DNA of 64,000 bases from Erythrobacter sp. Its GTDB lineage: Bacteria; Pseudomonadota; Alphaproteobacteria; Sphingomonadales; Sphingomonadaceae. The stretch covers positions 124,001 through 188,000 of the forward strand of contig JAACTB010000007.1 of the NCBI GenBank assembly GCA_009993605.1. The letters run 5' to 3'. The notes below the pieces were generated by a model that was not told the DNA's origin, did not search any database, and saw nothing but the letters and a program-made list of their open reading frames with translations. This document shows, one piece after another, positions 35,496 to 42,983 of the stretch; position 1 is the first letter of the stretch, and every line of letters begins with the position of its first letter. Position numbers and translations under genes: made by a program.

Positions 35496-37040
35496 TCAGT
35501 ACGCTCGCGCTAGCAAGATCCGCTCGACCGCAGGATCGCCGGTGAAGATACATTCTCCGTCGGCAGGCGCGGCGTCCGTCGGCACGTTGCGGATCGTCAG
35601 CTTCAAGGCCTTCAACCGCTCGACCACCTGATCGAGCGCCGCCCCGGTCGGCTTCGACCACTGCACTTCGACCCAGCCGGGATATTTCGCGTCCGAATTG
35701 AAATGCGCTTCCACCGCGTCGTAGCTGTCCACGCCGCGCGTGATATTGGCCTCGCGCCGGTCGCGGGCTTCGGTCAGCAGAGCGGCCTGCATATCGGCGA
35801 GCACATCGGGAATGGTCTGCCCGGCGATCTCGCGGGTTGGCGCTTCGAAGGCAGGCTTGCCCGAATTCTCGTCCCACAAACGGTCGCGGCGCAGCATCGA
35901 AACCACGCCGTTCTGCATGTCGCGCCCACCGACTTCGACGATGACCGGCGCGCCCTTGCGCACCCAGTCCCAGCGCTTGGCGGCAGCCTTTCCCGGTTTC
36001 GTATCGAGCAGCACGCGCAGCTTCTCGCCAAGCACATGCTGCCCGGCGAGCGTGGCGCGCAGCCCTTCGCAATACTCGATCAGCGCGGCATCTTCGTCAT
36101 TGTCGCGCAGCATGGGCAGGATCACGACTTGCCATGGGGCCAGGCGCGGCGGCACGCGCAGACCGTCATCGTCGCCATGCGCCATGATCATGCCGCCGAT
36201 CATCCGCGTCGAGACGCCCCAGCTGGTCGTATGGGCCAGCGTCTCGCTGCCCTCGCGGTTCTGGAAGCTGATGCCCGATGCGCGGCTGAAATTGGTGCCG
36301 AGATAATGGCTGGTCCCGGCCTGGAGCGCCTTGCCGTCCTGCATCATCGCTTCGATCGACCAGGTCTCGACTGCGCCGGGGAAGCGCTCGTTCTCCGGCT
36401 TCTCGCCCGCGATCACGGGGAGCGCCAGATCCTCTTCGGCGCATTGGCGATAGACTTCGAGCATGCGCAGGGTGTGCTCTTTCGCCTCCGCCTCGGTCTC
36501 GTGCGCGGTGTGGCCCTCCTGCCAGAGAAATTCGGCCGTGCGCAGGAACATCCGTGTGCGCATCTCCCAACGCACGACATTGGCCCATTGGTTGAGCTTC
36601 AGGGGAAGGTCCCGCCAGCTCTGGACCCAGCGCGCCATGGCATCGCCGATGATCGTCTCGCTGGTGGGGCGCACCACGAGGGGTTCTTCCAGCTTCGCCT
36701 CGGGATCGGGGATCAGCCCGCCATCGGGCCCGGCGATCAGGCGGTGATGGGTGACGACCGCCATTTCCTTGGCAAAGCCGTCGACATGCTCCGCCTCGCG
36801 CTCGAAATTGGCGAGGGGGATGAACAGGGGGAAATAAGCGTTGTCGTGCCCGGTTTCCTTGATCCGGTCGTCGAGCAGGCGCTGCAACCGTTCCCAGATG
36901 CCGTAGCCCCACGGCTTGATCACCATGCAGCCGCGCACGCCCGATTCTTCGGCCATGTCGGCGGCGGATATCACCTCCTGATACCAAGCGGCGAAATCGT
37001 CGGCGCGTTTGGTGGTCAGCGCGTGGCGGATCTGAGCCAA
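35496..37040 (-). CDS. proS: Prolyl-tRNA synthetase, archaeal/eukaryote-like form
   Basis: The 514-residue class II synthetase charges tRNA-Pro. Motif 1/2 region reads VRPTSETIIGDAMARWVQSWRDLPLKLNQWANVVRWEMRTRMFLRTAEFLWQEGHTAHET (given here as the span about residues 126-186), the anticodon-binding domain follows, and the chain ends in a C-terminal Tyr (LLARAY), the pattern of the eukaryote-like type. The bacterial-type editing insertion is missing. This type occurs in scattered bacteria. It is 64 nt upstream of rnr in transcription terms reversed, so both may have their own promoters. Confidence 0.93.
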   Translation of the reverse strand: MAQIRHALTTKRADDFAAWYQEVISAADMAEESGVRGCMVIKPWGYGIWERLQRLLDDRIKETGHDNAYFPLFIPLANFEREAEHVDGFAKEMAVVTHHRLIAGPDGGLIPDPEAKLEEPLVVRPTSETIIGDAMARWVQSWRDLPLKLNQWANVVRWEMRTRMFLRTAEFLWQEGHTAHETEAEAKEHTLRMLEVYRQCAEEDLALPVIAGEKPENERFPGAVETWSIEAMMQDGKALQAGTSHYLGTNFSRASGISFQNREGSETLAHTTSWGVSTRMIGGMIMAHGDDDGLRVPPRLAPWQVVILPMLRDNDEDAALIEYCEGLRATLAGQHVLGEKLRVLLDTKPGKAAAKRWDWVRKGAPVIVEVGGRDMQNGVVSMLRRDRLWDENSGKPAFEAPTREIAGQTIPDVLADMQAALLTEARDRREANITRGVDSYDAVEAHFNSDAKYPGWVEVQWSKPTGAALDQVVERLKALKLTIRNVPTDAAPADGECIFTGDPAVERILLARAY

Positions 37041-37129
37041 GGGTATGCGTCCTTCAGTGGAGAATTCGAAAGCGCGCCCTTAGCCGGGCGGAGAGGCAGG
37101 TGTCGAGCCGGAGCGAAGTGCGCCGAGGC

Positions 37130-37675
37130 TCAGTCGCCCATCTCGTCGAGCTTCTTCTGCATGGCCGCCATCTGCGCGCGCATCTCGGCGAGCTCGTCGC
37201 TTTGCGAGGGCGGTTGCTTGGCCGATCCGCCGGGTATCCAGGCCTGGGCGGCGCCCTGCATCATCTTCAGATTGGTTTCAGCAAGCTTGGCGAAAGGGTT
37301 GGCCGCGATCCCTTTCTGGAAGGCTTCGTGCAGCTGCTCGCGGTTCTTGCGGAAGCTGGCCATGCTCGCTTCCAGATAGCTCGGCATCATCGACTGCATC
37401 GAATTGCCGTACATGGATATGAGATCGCGCAGGAAGCTGACGGGCAGCATCTGTTCCCCGCCCGACGCTTCCTGATCGACGATGATCTGAGTAAGAATCG
37501 AATGCGTGATATCCTCGCCCGTCTTGGCATCCACGACCTGGAAATCGGTGTTGTCGCGGACCATCGTCGCCAGATCGTCCAGCGTGATGTAGCTCGACGT
37601 ATCGGTATTGTAGAGGCGGCGATTGGCGTATTTCTTGACGACGATCGGATCGCCTTCCTTGCGGTTCTTGGCCAT
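37130..37675 (-). CDS. phaR: PhaR-type polyhydroxyalkanoate synthesis repressor
   Basis: I place the start at ATG 37675 (MAKNRKEGDPIVV, 181 residues) because GGAGAAGGAT precedes it; the frame is open to 37723. The N-terminal PHB accumulation regulator DNA-binding domain shows VVKKYANRRLYNTDTSSYITLDDLATMV, followed by the second domain LPVSFLRDLISMYGNSMQSMMPSYLEASM. The C-terminus (ELAEMRAQMAAMQKKLDEMGD) is a coiled coil. PhaR binds PHA granules and represses phasin or synthase genes. No pha biosynthesis gene is in the window, so its targets are elsewhere. Confidence 0.93.
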   Translation of the reverse strand: MAKNRKEGDPIVVKKYANRRLYNTDTSSYITLDDLATMVRDNTDFQVVDAKTGEDITHSILTQIIVDQEASGGEQMLPVSFLRDLISMYGNSMQSMMPSYLEASMASFRKNREQLHEAFQKGIAANPFAKLAETNLKMMQGAAQAWIPGGSAKQPPSQSDELAEMRAQMAAMQKKLDEMGD

Positions 37676-37745
37676 TTCGGTGCGATCCTTCTCCAGTGCT
37701 TCACGCCGGCTTAGCAGGTGCACAAGCTGCGACGCAATATGACGC

Positions 37746-38792
37746 CTACGTCAAACCGCGCGCGAAGCGGTCGCCGAGCAGCGTCAGCAACTCGTATTGG
37801 GAAAGACCGGTGTGCCTGGCGGCTTCGGGCAGGTCGTAGGGCAGTGCCACCCAATCGCCCTCTCCCAAATCGGGAGCCTTGCCGAGGTCGAGCGCGATCA
37901 TGTCCATCGAAATGCGGCCGAGGATGGGCAGGTCCACGCCCTCATGCGCAAAGGCCGCCCCGCCCCAACTGCGCAGGATTCCATCGGCATAGCCGAGCGA
38001 GGCGATGCCGATCCGCACCGCTTCGGGCGCGGTGAACAGCGCATTGTATCCGACCGTATCGCCGCGATCGAGATTACGGACCGCGATCAGCCGCGCTTCG
38101 GGCCGGACAACCTGTCGGATCGCATCGCGCAATTCGGCTCGCGGGACGCCGCCGTAAAGAGCCAGGCCGGGACGGGTCAGATCGTAATGGTAGTTCGCGC
38201 CCAGCGCGATACCGGCACTGTTGGCGAGACTGGCGATCCGGTGGGGTATGCGCTCGCGAACGCTCTCGAACGCGCGAAGCTGGTCCGCATTCATGGCGCT
38301 ATCCTCGTCCGCGCAGGCGAGGTGCGAAAGCAGTGTGTGGATGTCGAGTGCGCGGACCGCCTCGCTCTCCGCCTCGTCGGGGCGGATGCCGAGCCGGTTG
38401 ATTCCAGTATCGACCATCAGATGACAAGGCCCCCCGCCCGCCGCCCGCCAGATTTCGGCCTGACGCAGGCTGTCGATCACGGGCAGCACGCCCACCGCGC
38501 GGGCATAATCCGCCTCCTCGCGCGTCACGACCCCGTGCAGCACCGCGACCTGTTCGGGCGGAACATGGCGAAGGACGGGCGGAACCTCGCTCCAATGCGC
38601 GACGAAGAAATCGCGCGCGCCAGCATCGCGCAGGACGGGGACGCAGGTGTCGACGCCCAGACCATAGCAATCCGCCTTCACCGCCGCACCCGCCCTTGCC
38701 TCGCCGCTCATCGCATCGAGACTGCGCCAGTTATGTGCCAGCGCATGGGTGTCGATGGTGAGACGTAGGGTAGGCGGCGGCAGGTCAGGCAT
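37746..38792 (-). CDS. alr: Alanine racemase
   Basis: The start at 38792 (MPDLPPPTLRL) gives 348 residues; the open frame to 38897 lies within the upstream transporter gene. The PLP lysine is K39 in GAAVKADCYGLG, slightly unlike the common VKANAYGHG, and the catalytic Tyr is in RGDTVGYNALF. It supplies D-alanine for peptidoglycan, fitting with the carboxypeptidase and lytic enzymes elsewhere in the window. Its ATG overlaps the stop of the MHS transporter by 8 nt, so translation of the two may be coupled. Confidence 0.94.
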   Translation of the reverse strand: MPDLPPPTLRLTIDTHALAHNWRSLDAMSGEARAGAAVKADCYGLGVDTCVPVLRDAGARDFFVAHWSEVPPVLRHVPPEQVAVLHGVVTREEADYARAVGVLPVIDSLRQAEIWRAAGGGPCHLMVDTGINRLGIRPDEAESEAVRALDIHTLLSHLACADEDSAMNADQLRAFESVRERIPHRIASLANSAGIALGANYHYDLTRPGLALYGGVPRAELRDAIRQVVRPEARLIAVRNLDRGDTVGYNALFTAPEAVRIGIASLGYADGILRSWGGAAFAHEGVDLPILGRISMDMIALDLGKAPDLGEGDWVALPYDLPEAARHTGLSQYELLTLLGDRFARGLT

Positions 38793-40497
38793 GGGAGTCT
38801 TCGAAATCTTTCGGCGGCCCGTTCGGCAGGCCCCACCATGCGACCAGCAGTCCGAAGGCGACCACGCCCCAGGTGTACCACAGGCCCGAATAGGCATTCC
38901 CGGTCATCGCGACGATATAGCTGGCGATCAGCGGCAGGAAGCCGCCGAGATAGCCTGCCCCGATATGATAGGGGATCGACATCGAGCTGTAGCGGATGCG
39001 AGCCGGGAACATCTCGGTCAGCAGCGCGGCGACCGATCCGTAGGTCAGCGCGGACAGCATCCCGAGCACCAGCAGCAGGCCGACGATGCCGAGGATGTTG
39101 ACCAGCGGCGGAGTCTGGCGCTCGAAGGAATAGCCGAGCGTTTCCAGCCTCTGCTGCACAGCCTCCCGGCGTGGGCCGTCCTCGCTGGGGAATTGACTGG
39201 CCTCGAACAGGGTGGGAGGGACTTCCACGCTCTGCGAGCGGACCGGAACATCACTGGCCGCGATTTGCTCGGCGATGGCGCGTTTATCCTGCGCCGGCAT
39301 GGGAACGAGGATGTCATACGGAACGCCTAGGGACGTGAGGTCCTGCAACAGCCGTCCGCAGGCGCTGGCCTGACGCTCGGCGAAGGGATCGTAGGTGCAC
39401 GCCTCGCCCGCGACCGTAACCGGCGCCTCGCGCGCGCTGCGTTGCAGATCGGGGTTCGCCAGCGCGCCGATGCCCCAGAACACCGGGAAGAGCAGGAACA
39501 GCGATGCCAGCGCCCCGAGCACGATCGGCTTCTTGCGCCCCACCCGGTCGGACCATTTGCCGACCACGATGTAGAACCCCATCGAAATGGCCCCGGCGGC
39601 GAGCAGCATCCATTCGACCCCGCTCTCCTCAACTCGCATCGGTCCGCGCAGAAAGCTCAGGCCGGAGAAGAAGGCGGTGTACCAGATCGTGGTCAGAACG
39701 CCGGTGATCCCGAACAGGGCGACGAAGATGCGCTTCGGATTTCCGGGATAGGTCAGGCTTTCCTTGAACGGATTGGAGCTGGTCTCTCCCGCCGCCTTCA
39801 TCGCCTGAAACACCGGGCTTTCCGACAGTTTCAGGCGCATCCAGAGCGATATGCCGAGCAGCACGATCGACAGCAGGAACGGGAGGCGCCAGCCCCACGC
39901 CGCGAACTCGTCCGCCGGGATCAGCGCGCGGCAGGCGATCACCACGATGATCGACAGGACGAACCCGCCGACGACGCTGGCCTGGATGAAGCTGGTATAG
40001 AAGCCGCGCTTTTGAGGGGGCGCGTGCTCGGCGACATAGATCGCCGCGCCGCCATATTCGCCGCCCAGGGCCAGCCCCTGAAGGATGCGCAGGCCGATCA
40101 CGATGATGGGTGCGGCGATGCCGATGCTGGCCGCGCTGGGGATCAGGCCGACCCCGGCAGTCGCCACGCCCATCAGCGTCACTGTGACGAGGAAAGTGTA
40201 TTTGCGGCCCAGACGATCGCCGAGATAGCCGAACAGGATCGCACCCAAGGGCCGGAATCCGAAACCGACTGCGAAGCCCGCCCAGACGAGCAGCAATTGA
40301 AGCGTCTCGTTATCGCTCGGGAAAAAGGCCGCGCCGATCAGGGCGGCGAGCGTGCCGTAGATGAAGAAATCGTACCATTCGAAGATGGTCCCCGCGCTGC
40401 TCGCCGCGATGACGAGGCGGATCTCCTTCTCGGTGGGTTGGCGCTGGACGGGCGGCGGGGCTGCGCCGGTATCCATGGCTTCGATCTGCGTGACCAT
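38785..40497 (-). CDS. MFS transporter, metabolite:H+ symporter (MHS) family, with large periplasmic insert
   Basis: The start at 40497 follows GGGGAGGGACAGG directly, giving 570 residues; the frame upstream to 40707 has no leader logic. It is a 12-segment MFS protein with MHS signatures: GTIFEWYDFFIYGTLAALIG, GFRPLGAILFGYLGDRLGRKY, and RILQGLALGGEYGGAAIYVAEH. Between predicted segments 9 and 10 there is an insert of about 120 residues (347-464) containing Cys367 and Cys380, which the topology places in the periplasm. MHS relatives carry dicarboxylates, shikimate, proline/betaine and others; the substrate here is unknown. The gene is upstream of alr. Confidence 0.9.
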   Translation of the reverse strand: MVTQIEAMDTGAAPPPVQRQPTEKEIRLVIAASSAGTIFEWYDFFIYGTLAALIGAAFFPSDNETLQLLLVWAGFAVGFGFRPLGAILFGYLGDRLGRKYTFLVTVTLMGVATAGVGLIPSAASIGIAAPIIVIGLRILQGLALGGEYGGAAIYVAEHAPPQKRGFYTSFIQASVVGGFVLSIIVVIACRALIPADEFAAWGWRLPFLLSIVLLGISLWMRLKLSESPVFQAMKAAGETSSNPFKESLTYPGNPKRIFVALFGITGVLTTIWYTAFFSGLSFLRGPMRVEESGVEWMLLAAGAISMGFYIVVGKWSDRVGRKKPIVLGALASLFLLFPVFWGIGALANPDLQRSAREAPVTVAGEACTYDPFAERQASACGRLLQDLTSLGVPYDILVPMPAQDKRAIAEQIAASDVPVRSQSVEVPPTLFEASQFPSEDGPRREAVQQRLETLGYSFERQTPPLVNILGIVGLLLVLGMLSALTYGSVAALLTEMFPARIRYSSMSIPYHIGAGYLGGFLPLIASYIVAMTGNAYSGLWYTWGVVAFGLLVAWWGLPNGPPKDFEDSHA

Positions 40498-40559
40498 CCT
40501 GTCCCTCCCCTTCCCGCTTCGTCCGGCAACCCCGCTTCGTTCGGCGAGGTGAGCTTGGC

Positions 40560-41000
40560 TTACCGCGCGTGGACCGGGTTGGAAAGCGCGGCTTCCGCAG
40601 CCTTCCACGGCAGAAGAACCGCCTCGTGGCGGCCAGGATGGTCGAGCACGGGATCGAGCATATCGAGGCGAGGCCAGTCCGGCCTTTCGCCTTCCCCGGC
40701 GAGCCAAGAGGAGATTTCGCTACGCGCCTTTGCGATCCCGGCCTCGTCACGCCCGATGGCGGCGCTCGCGAATATCGCCGCCGCTGCCTGCCCCACCGCG
40801 CAAGCCGTCACACGCAGCCCCAAAGAGGCGATGTGCCGGTTCTCGTCGGTCGAAACGCCCAGCACGATCGTGCTGCCGCAGGTGCGGGAGCGGAGCTGGC
40901 TGGTCGTGCCGGCGTCAGTGTCGAGAGGATAATCGGCCAGTTCGACCGCCAGCGACAGCATGGCTGGCGAATAGAGGGGCGCAGTAGAGGACCGGCTCAC
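40560..41000 (-). CDS. NifU/IscU-like iron-sulfur scaffold-type protein
   Basis: The 146-residue protein resembles the IscU/NifU N-terminal domain: YSPAMLSLAVELADYPLD, then SRTCGSTIVLGV with C41 and RVTACAVGQAAAAIF with C67, equivalent to the first two cluster ligands. The third Cys, expected near the C-terminus, is absent; the region reads PGRHEAVLLPWKAA. It overlaps cvpA by 4 nt. A scaffold or a degenerate regulatory form are both possible, and no isc or suf genes are nearby. Confidence 0.8.
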   Translation of the reverse strand: MSRSSTAPLYSPAMLSLAVELADYPLDTDAGTTSQLRSRTCGSTIVLGVSTDENRHIASLGLRVTACAVGQAAAAIFASAAIGRDEAGIAKARSEISSWLAGEGERPDWPRLDMLDPVLDHPGRHEAVLLPWKAAEAALSNPVHAR

Positions 41001-41530
41001 GATGTTGCGGTCTCGACCGCCTCTTCCCCGTCGATGAGGCGCTGGCGCCGTTCGGCCACCATGTCCGCCAGGCTGCGAGAGCTGGCGTCGACGAAATCGT
41101 AGCTGCGCGCATTGGCGATCCAGTCGGGCCGTCCGGCATAGCCCCAGACCGTGTCGTAGCCGAGCACCAGCAGGGTGAAGCCGATGACCGCGATGACCAC
41201 GCCTTTCAATGCGCCGAACCCGAAGCCGAGAACGCGGTCGATCGGGCCGAGGACGGAATGGCGCGAAGCCTTGCCGACATTGTTCGCGATCACCTTCATC
41301 GCGGCATAGGGGATCAGCAGCAGCAGCGCGAAGGCCAGAACGGCGGTCGCGATGTCACCGCCGATATAATCGCGCAGTGCCGCCGTCAGCGGAACGTGCA
41401 GATACTTGATCGCGAAGATCGCCAGGATCCACGCCCCCAGCGACAGGATTTCCTGCACGAAGCCGCGCTGGAAGCCGCCGATCGCGGCAATCCCGACAAT
41501 GCCGAGAAGCAGGAAATCGAAACCTGTCAT
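40997..41530 (-). CDS. cvpA: CvpA family inner-membrane protein
   Basis: The 177-residue protein has four hydrophobic segments beginning DFLLLGIVGIAAIGGFQRGFVQEILSLGAW and including AVLAFALLLLIPYAAMKVI and VVIAVIGFTLLVLGY, the CvpA arrangement. The C-terminus is soluble and charged. CvpA homologues are linked to colicin V export, biofilm and envelope stress, but the mechanism is not established. It lies between radA and the NifU-like gene, with 12 nt and a 4-nt overlap, so the three form one leftward operon. Confidence 0.9.
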   Translation of the reverse strand: MTGFDFLLLGIVGIAAIGGFQRGFVQEILSLGAWILAIFAIKYLHVPLTAALRDYIGGDIATAVLAFALLLLIPYAAMKVIANNVGKASRHSVLGPIDRVLGFGFGALKGVVIAVIGFTLLVLGYDTVWGYAGRPDWIANARSYDFVDASSRSLADMVAERRQRLIDGEEAVETATS

Positions 41531-41542
41531 ACCTTGATCAGG

Positions 41543-42910
41543 TTATGCGCCGCCCATGATCCGGTCAACGAGATTGGCCAGTTGCGTGAGCCCGCCATAC
41601 CGCAATTTCGACGAAGCGCCATCGAGCTCGGACGGGCCGTATCCCCGCTCGAACCCCAGCTTCGCCGCCTCGCGCAGCCGCAACGCGCCGTGCGCGACCG
41701 GGCGGGTCTCTCCCGCCAGCGAAACCTCGCCGAGCCACACGCTGCGCTGCGGGAGTGGCTTGTCGGCCAGAGCGCTGACGAGCGCGGCGGCCACGGCGAG
41801 GTCGGCGGCGGGATCGGAGAGGCGATATCCCCCCGCGACATTGAGATAGACTTCGGCGGAACTGAAATTCAACCCACAGCGCGCTTCCAACACCGCCAGC
41901 AGCATCGCCATGCGCCCATTGTCCCAGCCCACCACCGCGCGGCGCGGCGTGGCGCCCGATTGCAGGCGCACGATCAGGGCCTGGATCTCGACCAGCACGG
42001 GCCGCGTCCCCTCGATCGCCGGAAAGACCGCGCTGCCCGCCAATTGCTCCTGCCGCCCGGAGAGGAACAGCATGGACGGGTTCTCGACCTCTTCGAGACC
42101 CTCCTGCGCCATCGAGAACACGCCGATCTCGTCCACCGCGCCGAAGCGGTTCTTGAGCGCGCGCAGGATGCGATATTGATGGCTGCGCTCGCCCTCGAAG
42201 CTCATCACCACATCGACCATATGTTCCAGCACGCGCGGTCCGGCGATGCTGCCATCCTTGGTGACATGGCCGACCAGGACCAGCGCGACGCCGTTTTCCT
42301 TGGCGTAGCGGATCAGTTCGAACGCGCAGCCGCGCACCTGGCTGACCGTGCCCGGCGCGCCTTCGATGGTGTCGGAATGCATCGTCTGGATCGAATCGAT
42401 GACGAGCAGGCCCGGCGGCTCCATCCCGCCGAGCGTCGTCAGGATATCACGCACGCTGGTCGTCGAAGCGAGGCTGACAGGCGCATCGGCGAGGCCCAGC
42501 CGCGCCGCGCGCATCCGCACCTGCGCGGTCGCTTCCTCGCCGCTGACATAGACGCATCGGCGCCCCGCTCGCGCGATCGCGGCGGCGGCTTGCAACAACA
42601 GCGTCGATTTCCCGATCCCCGGATCGCCCCCCATCAGGATCGCCGATCCCGGCACCAGCCCGCCCCCCAGCGCGCGGTCGAATTCGGCGAGCCCGGTCGA
42701 TTGCCGCACCGGCACCTCTCCGGGCTTGTCGAGCGACACGAATTCGACCGCCCTGCCCCCGCTCGACAGATCGTGCTTCTGCGAGAACACCGTCGCGGGC
42801 GCTTCCTCGCTCAACGTGTTCCATTCCGCGCAATCGGGGCACTGGCCCTGCCAGCGATGGTGGACGCTGCCGCAGGCCTGACAGATGAAGCGCTTCTTGG
42901 GTTTCGCCAT
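41543..42910 (-). CDS. radA: DNA repair protein RadA
   Basis: The start at 42910 (MAKPKKRFICQACGS) gives 455 residues; the longer frame to 42982 overlaps the divergent promoter region. Domains in order: a C4 zinc finger (CQACGSVHHRWQGQCPDC), a RecA-like ATPase with Walker A GGDPGIGKSTLLLQ and the RadA KNRFG motif (RALKNRFGAVDEIGVF), and a C-terminal Lon-protease-like domain. RadA drives branch migration and D-loop extension in homologous recombination and repair. It is divergent from the patatin-like gene, with 73 nt between. Confidence 0.96.
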   Translation of the reverse strand: MAKPKKRFICQACGSVHHRWQGQCPDCAEWNTLSEEAPATVFSQKHDLSSGGRAVEFVSLDKPGEVPVRQSTGLAEFDRALGGGLVPGSAILMGGDPGIGKSTLLLQAAAAIARAGRRCVYVSGEEATAQVRMRAARLGLADAPVSLASTTSVRDILTTLGGMEPPGLLVIDSIQTMHSDTIEGAPGTVSQVRGCAFELIRYAKENGVALVLVGHVTKDGSIAGPRVLEHMVDVVMSFEGERSHQYRILRALKNRFGAVDEIGVFSMAQEGLEEVENPSMLFLSGRQEQLAGSAVFPAIEGTRPVLVEIQALIVRLQSGATPRRAVVGWDNGRMAMLLAVLEARCGLNFSSAEVYLNVAGGYRLSDPAADLAVAAALVSALADKPLPQRSVWLGEVSLAGETRPVAHGALRLREAAKLGFERGYGPSELDGASSKLRYGGLTQLANLVDRIMGGA

Positions 42911-42983
42911 GGCAGAGGCGATAGTCGGAACATAGGTGGAACGCAATTGCCAAACCGGCTTTGTCCCGCCACACTCGCCCACG

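Noticed and set aside
33149-35545. A 798-codon open frame antisense to rnr
   Set aside because: It is the complementary-frame shadow of a long GC-rich gene; its product is Arg/Ala-rich with no domain, while the other strand encodes complete RNase R.
35703-37379. A 558-codon frame antisense to proS
   Set aside because: Antisense shadow; proS has intact class II motifs.
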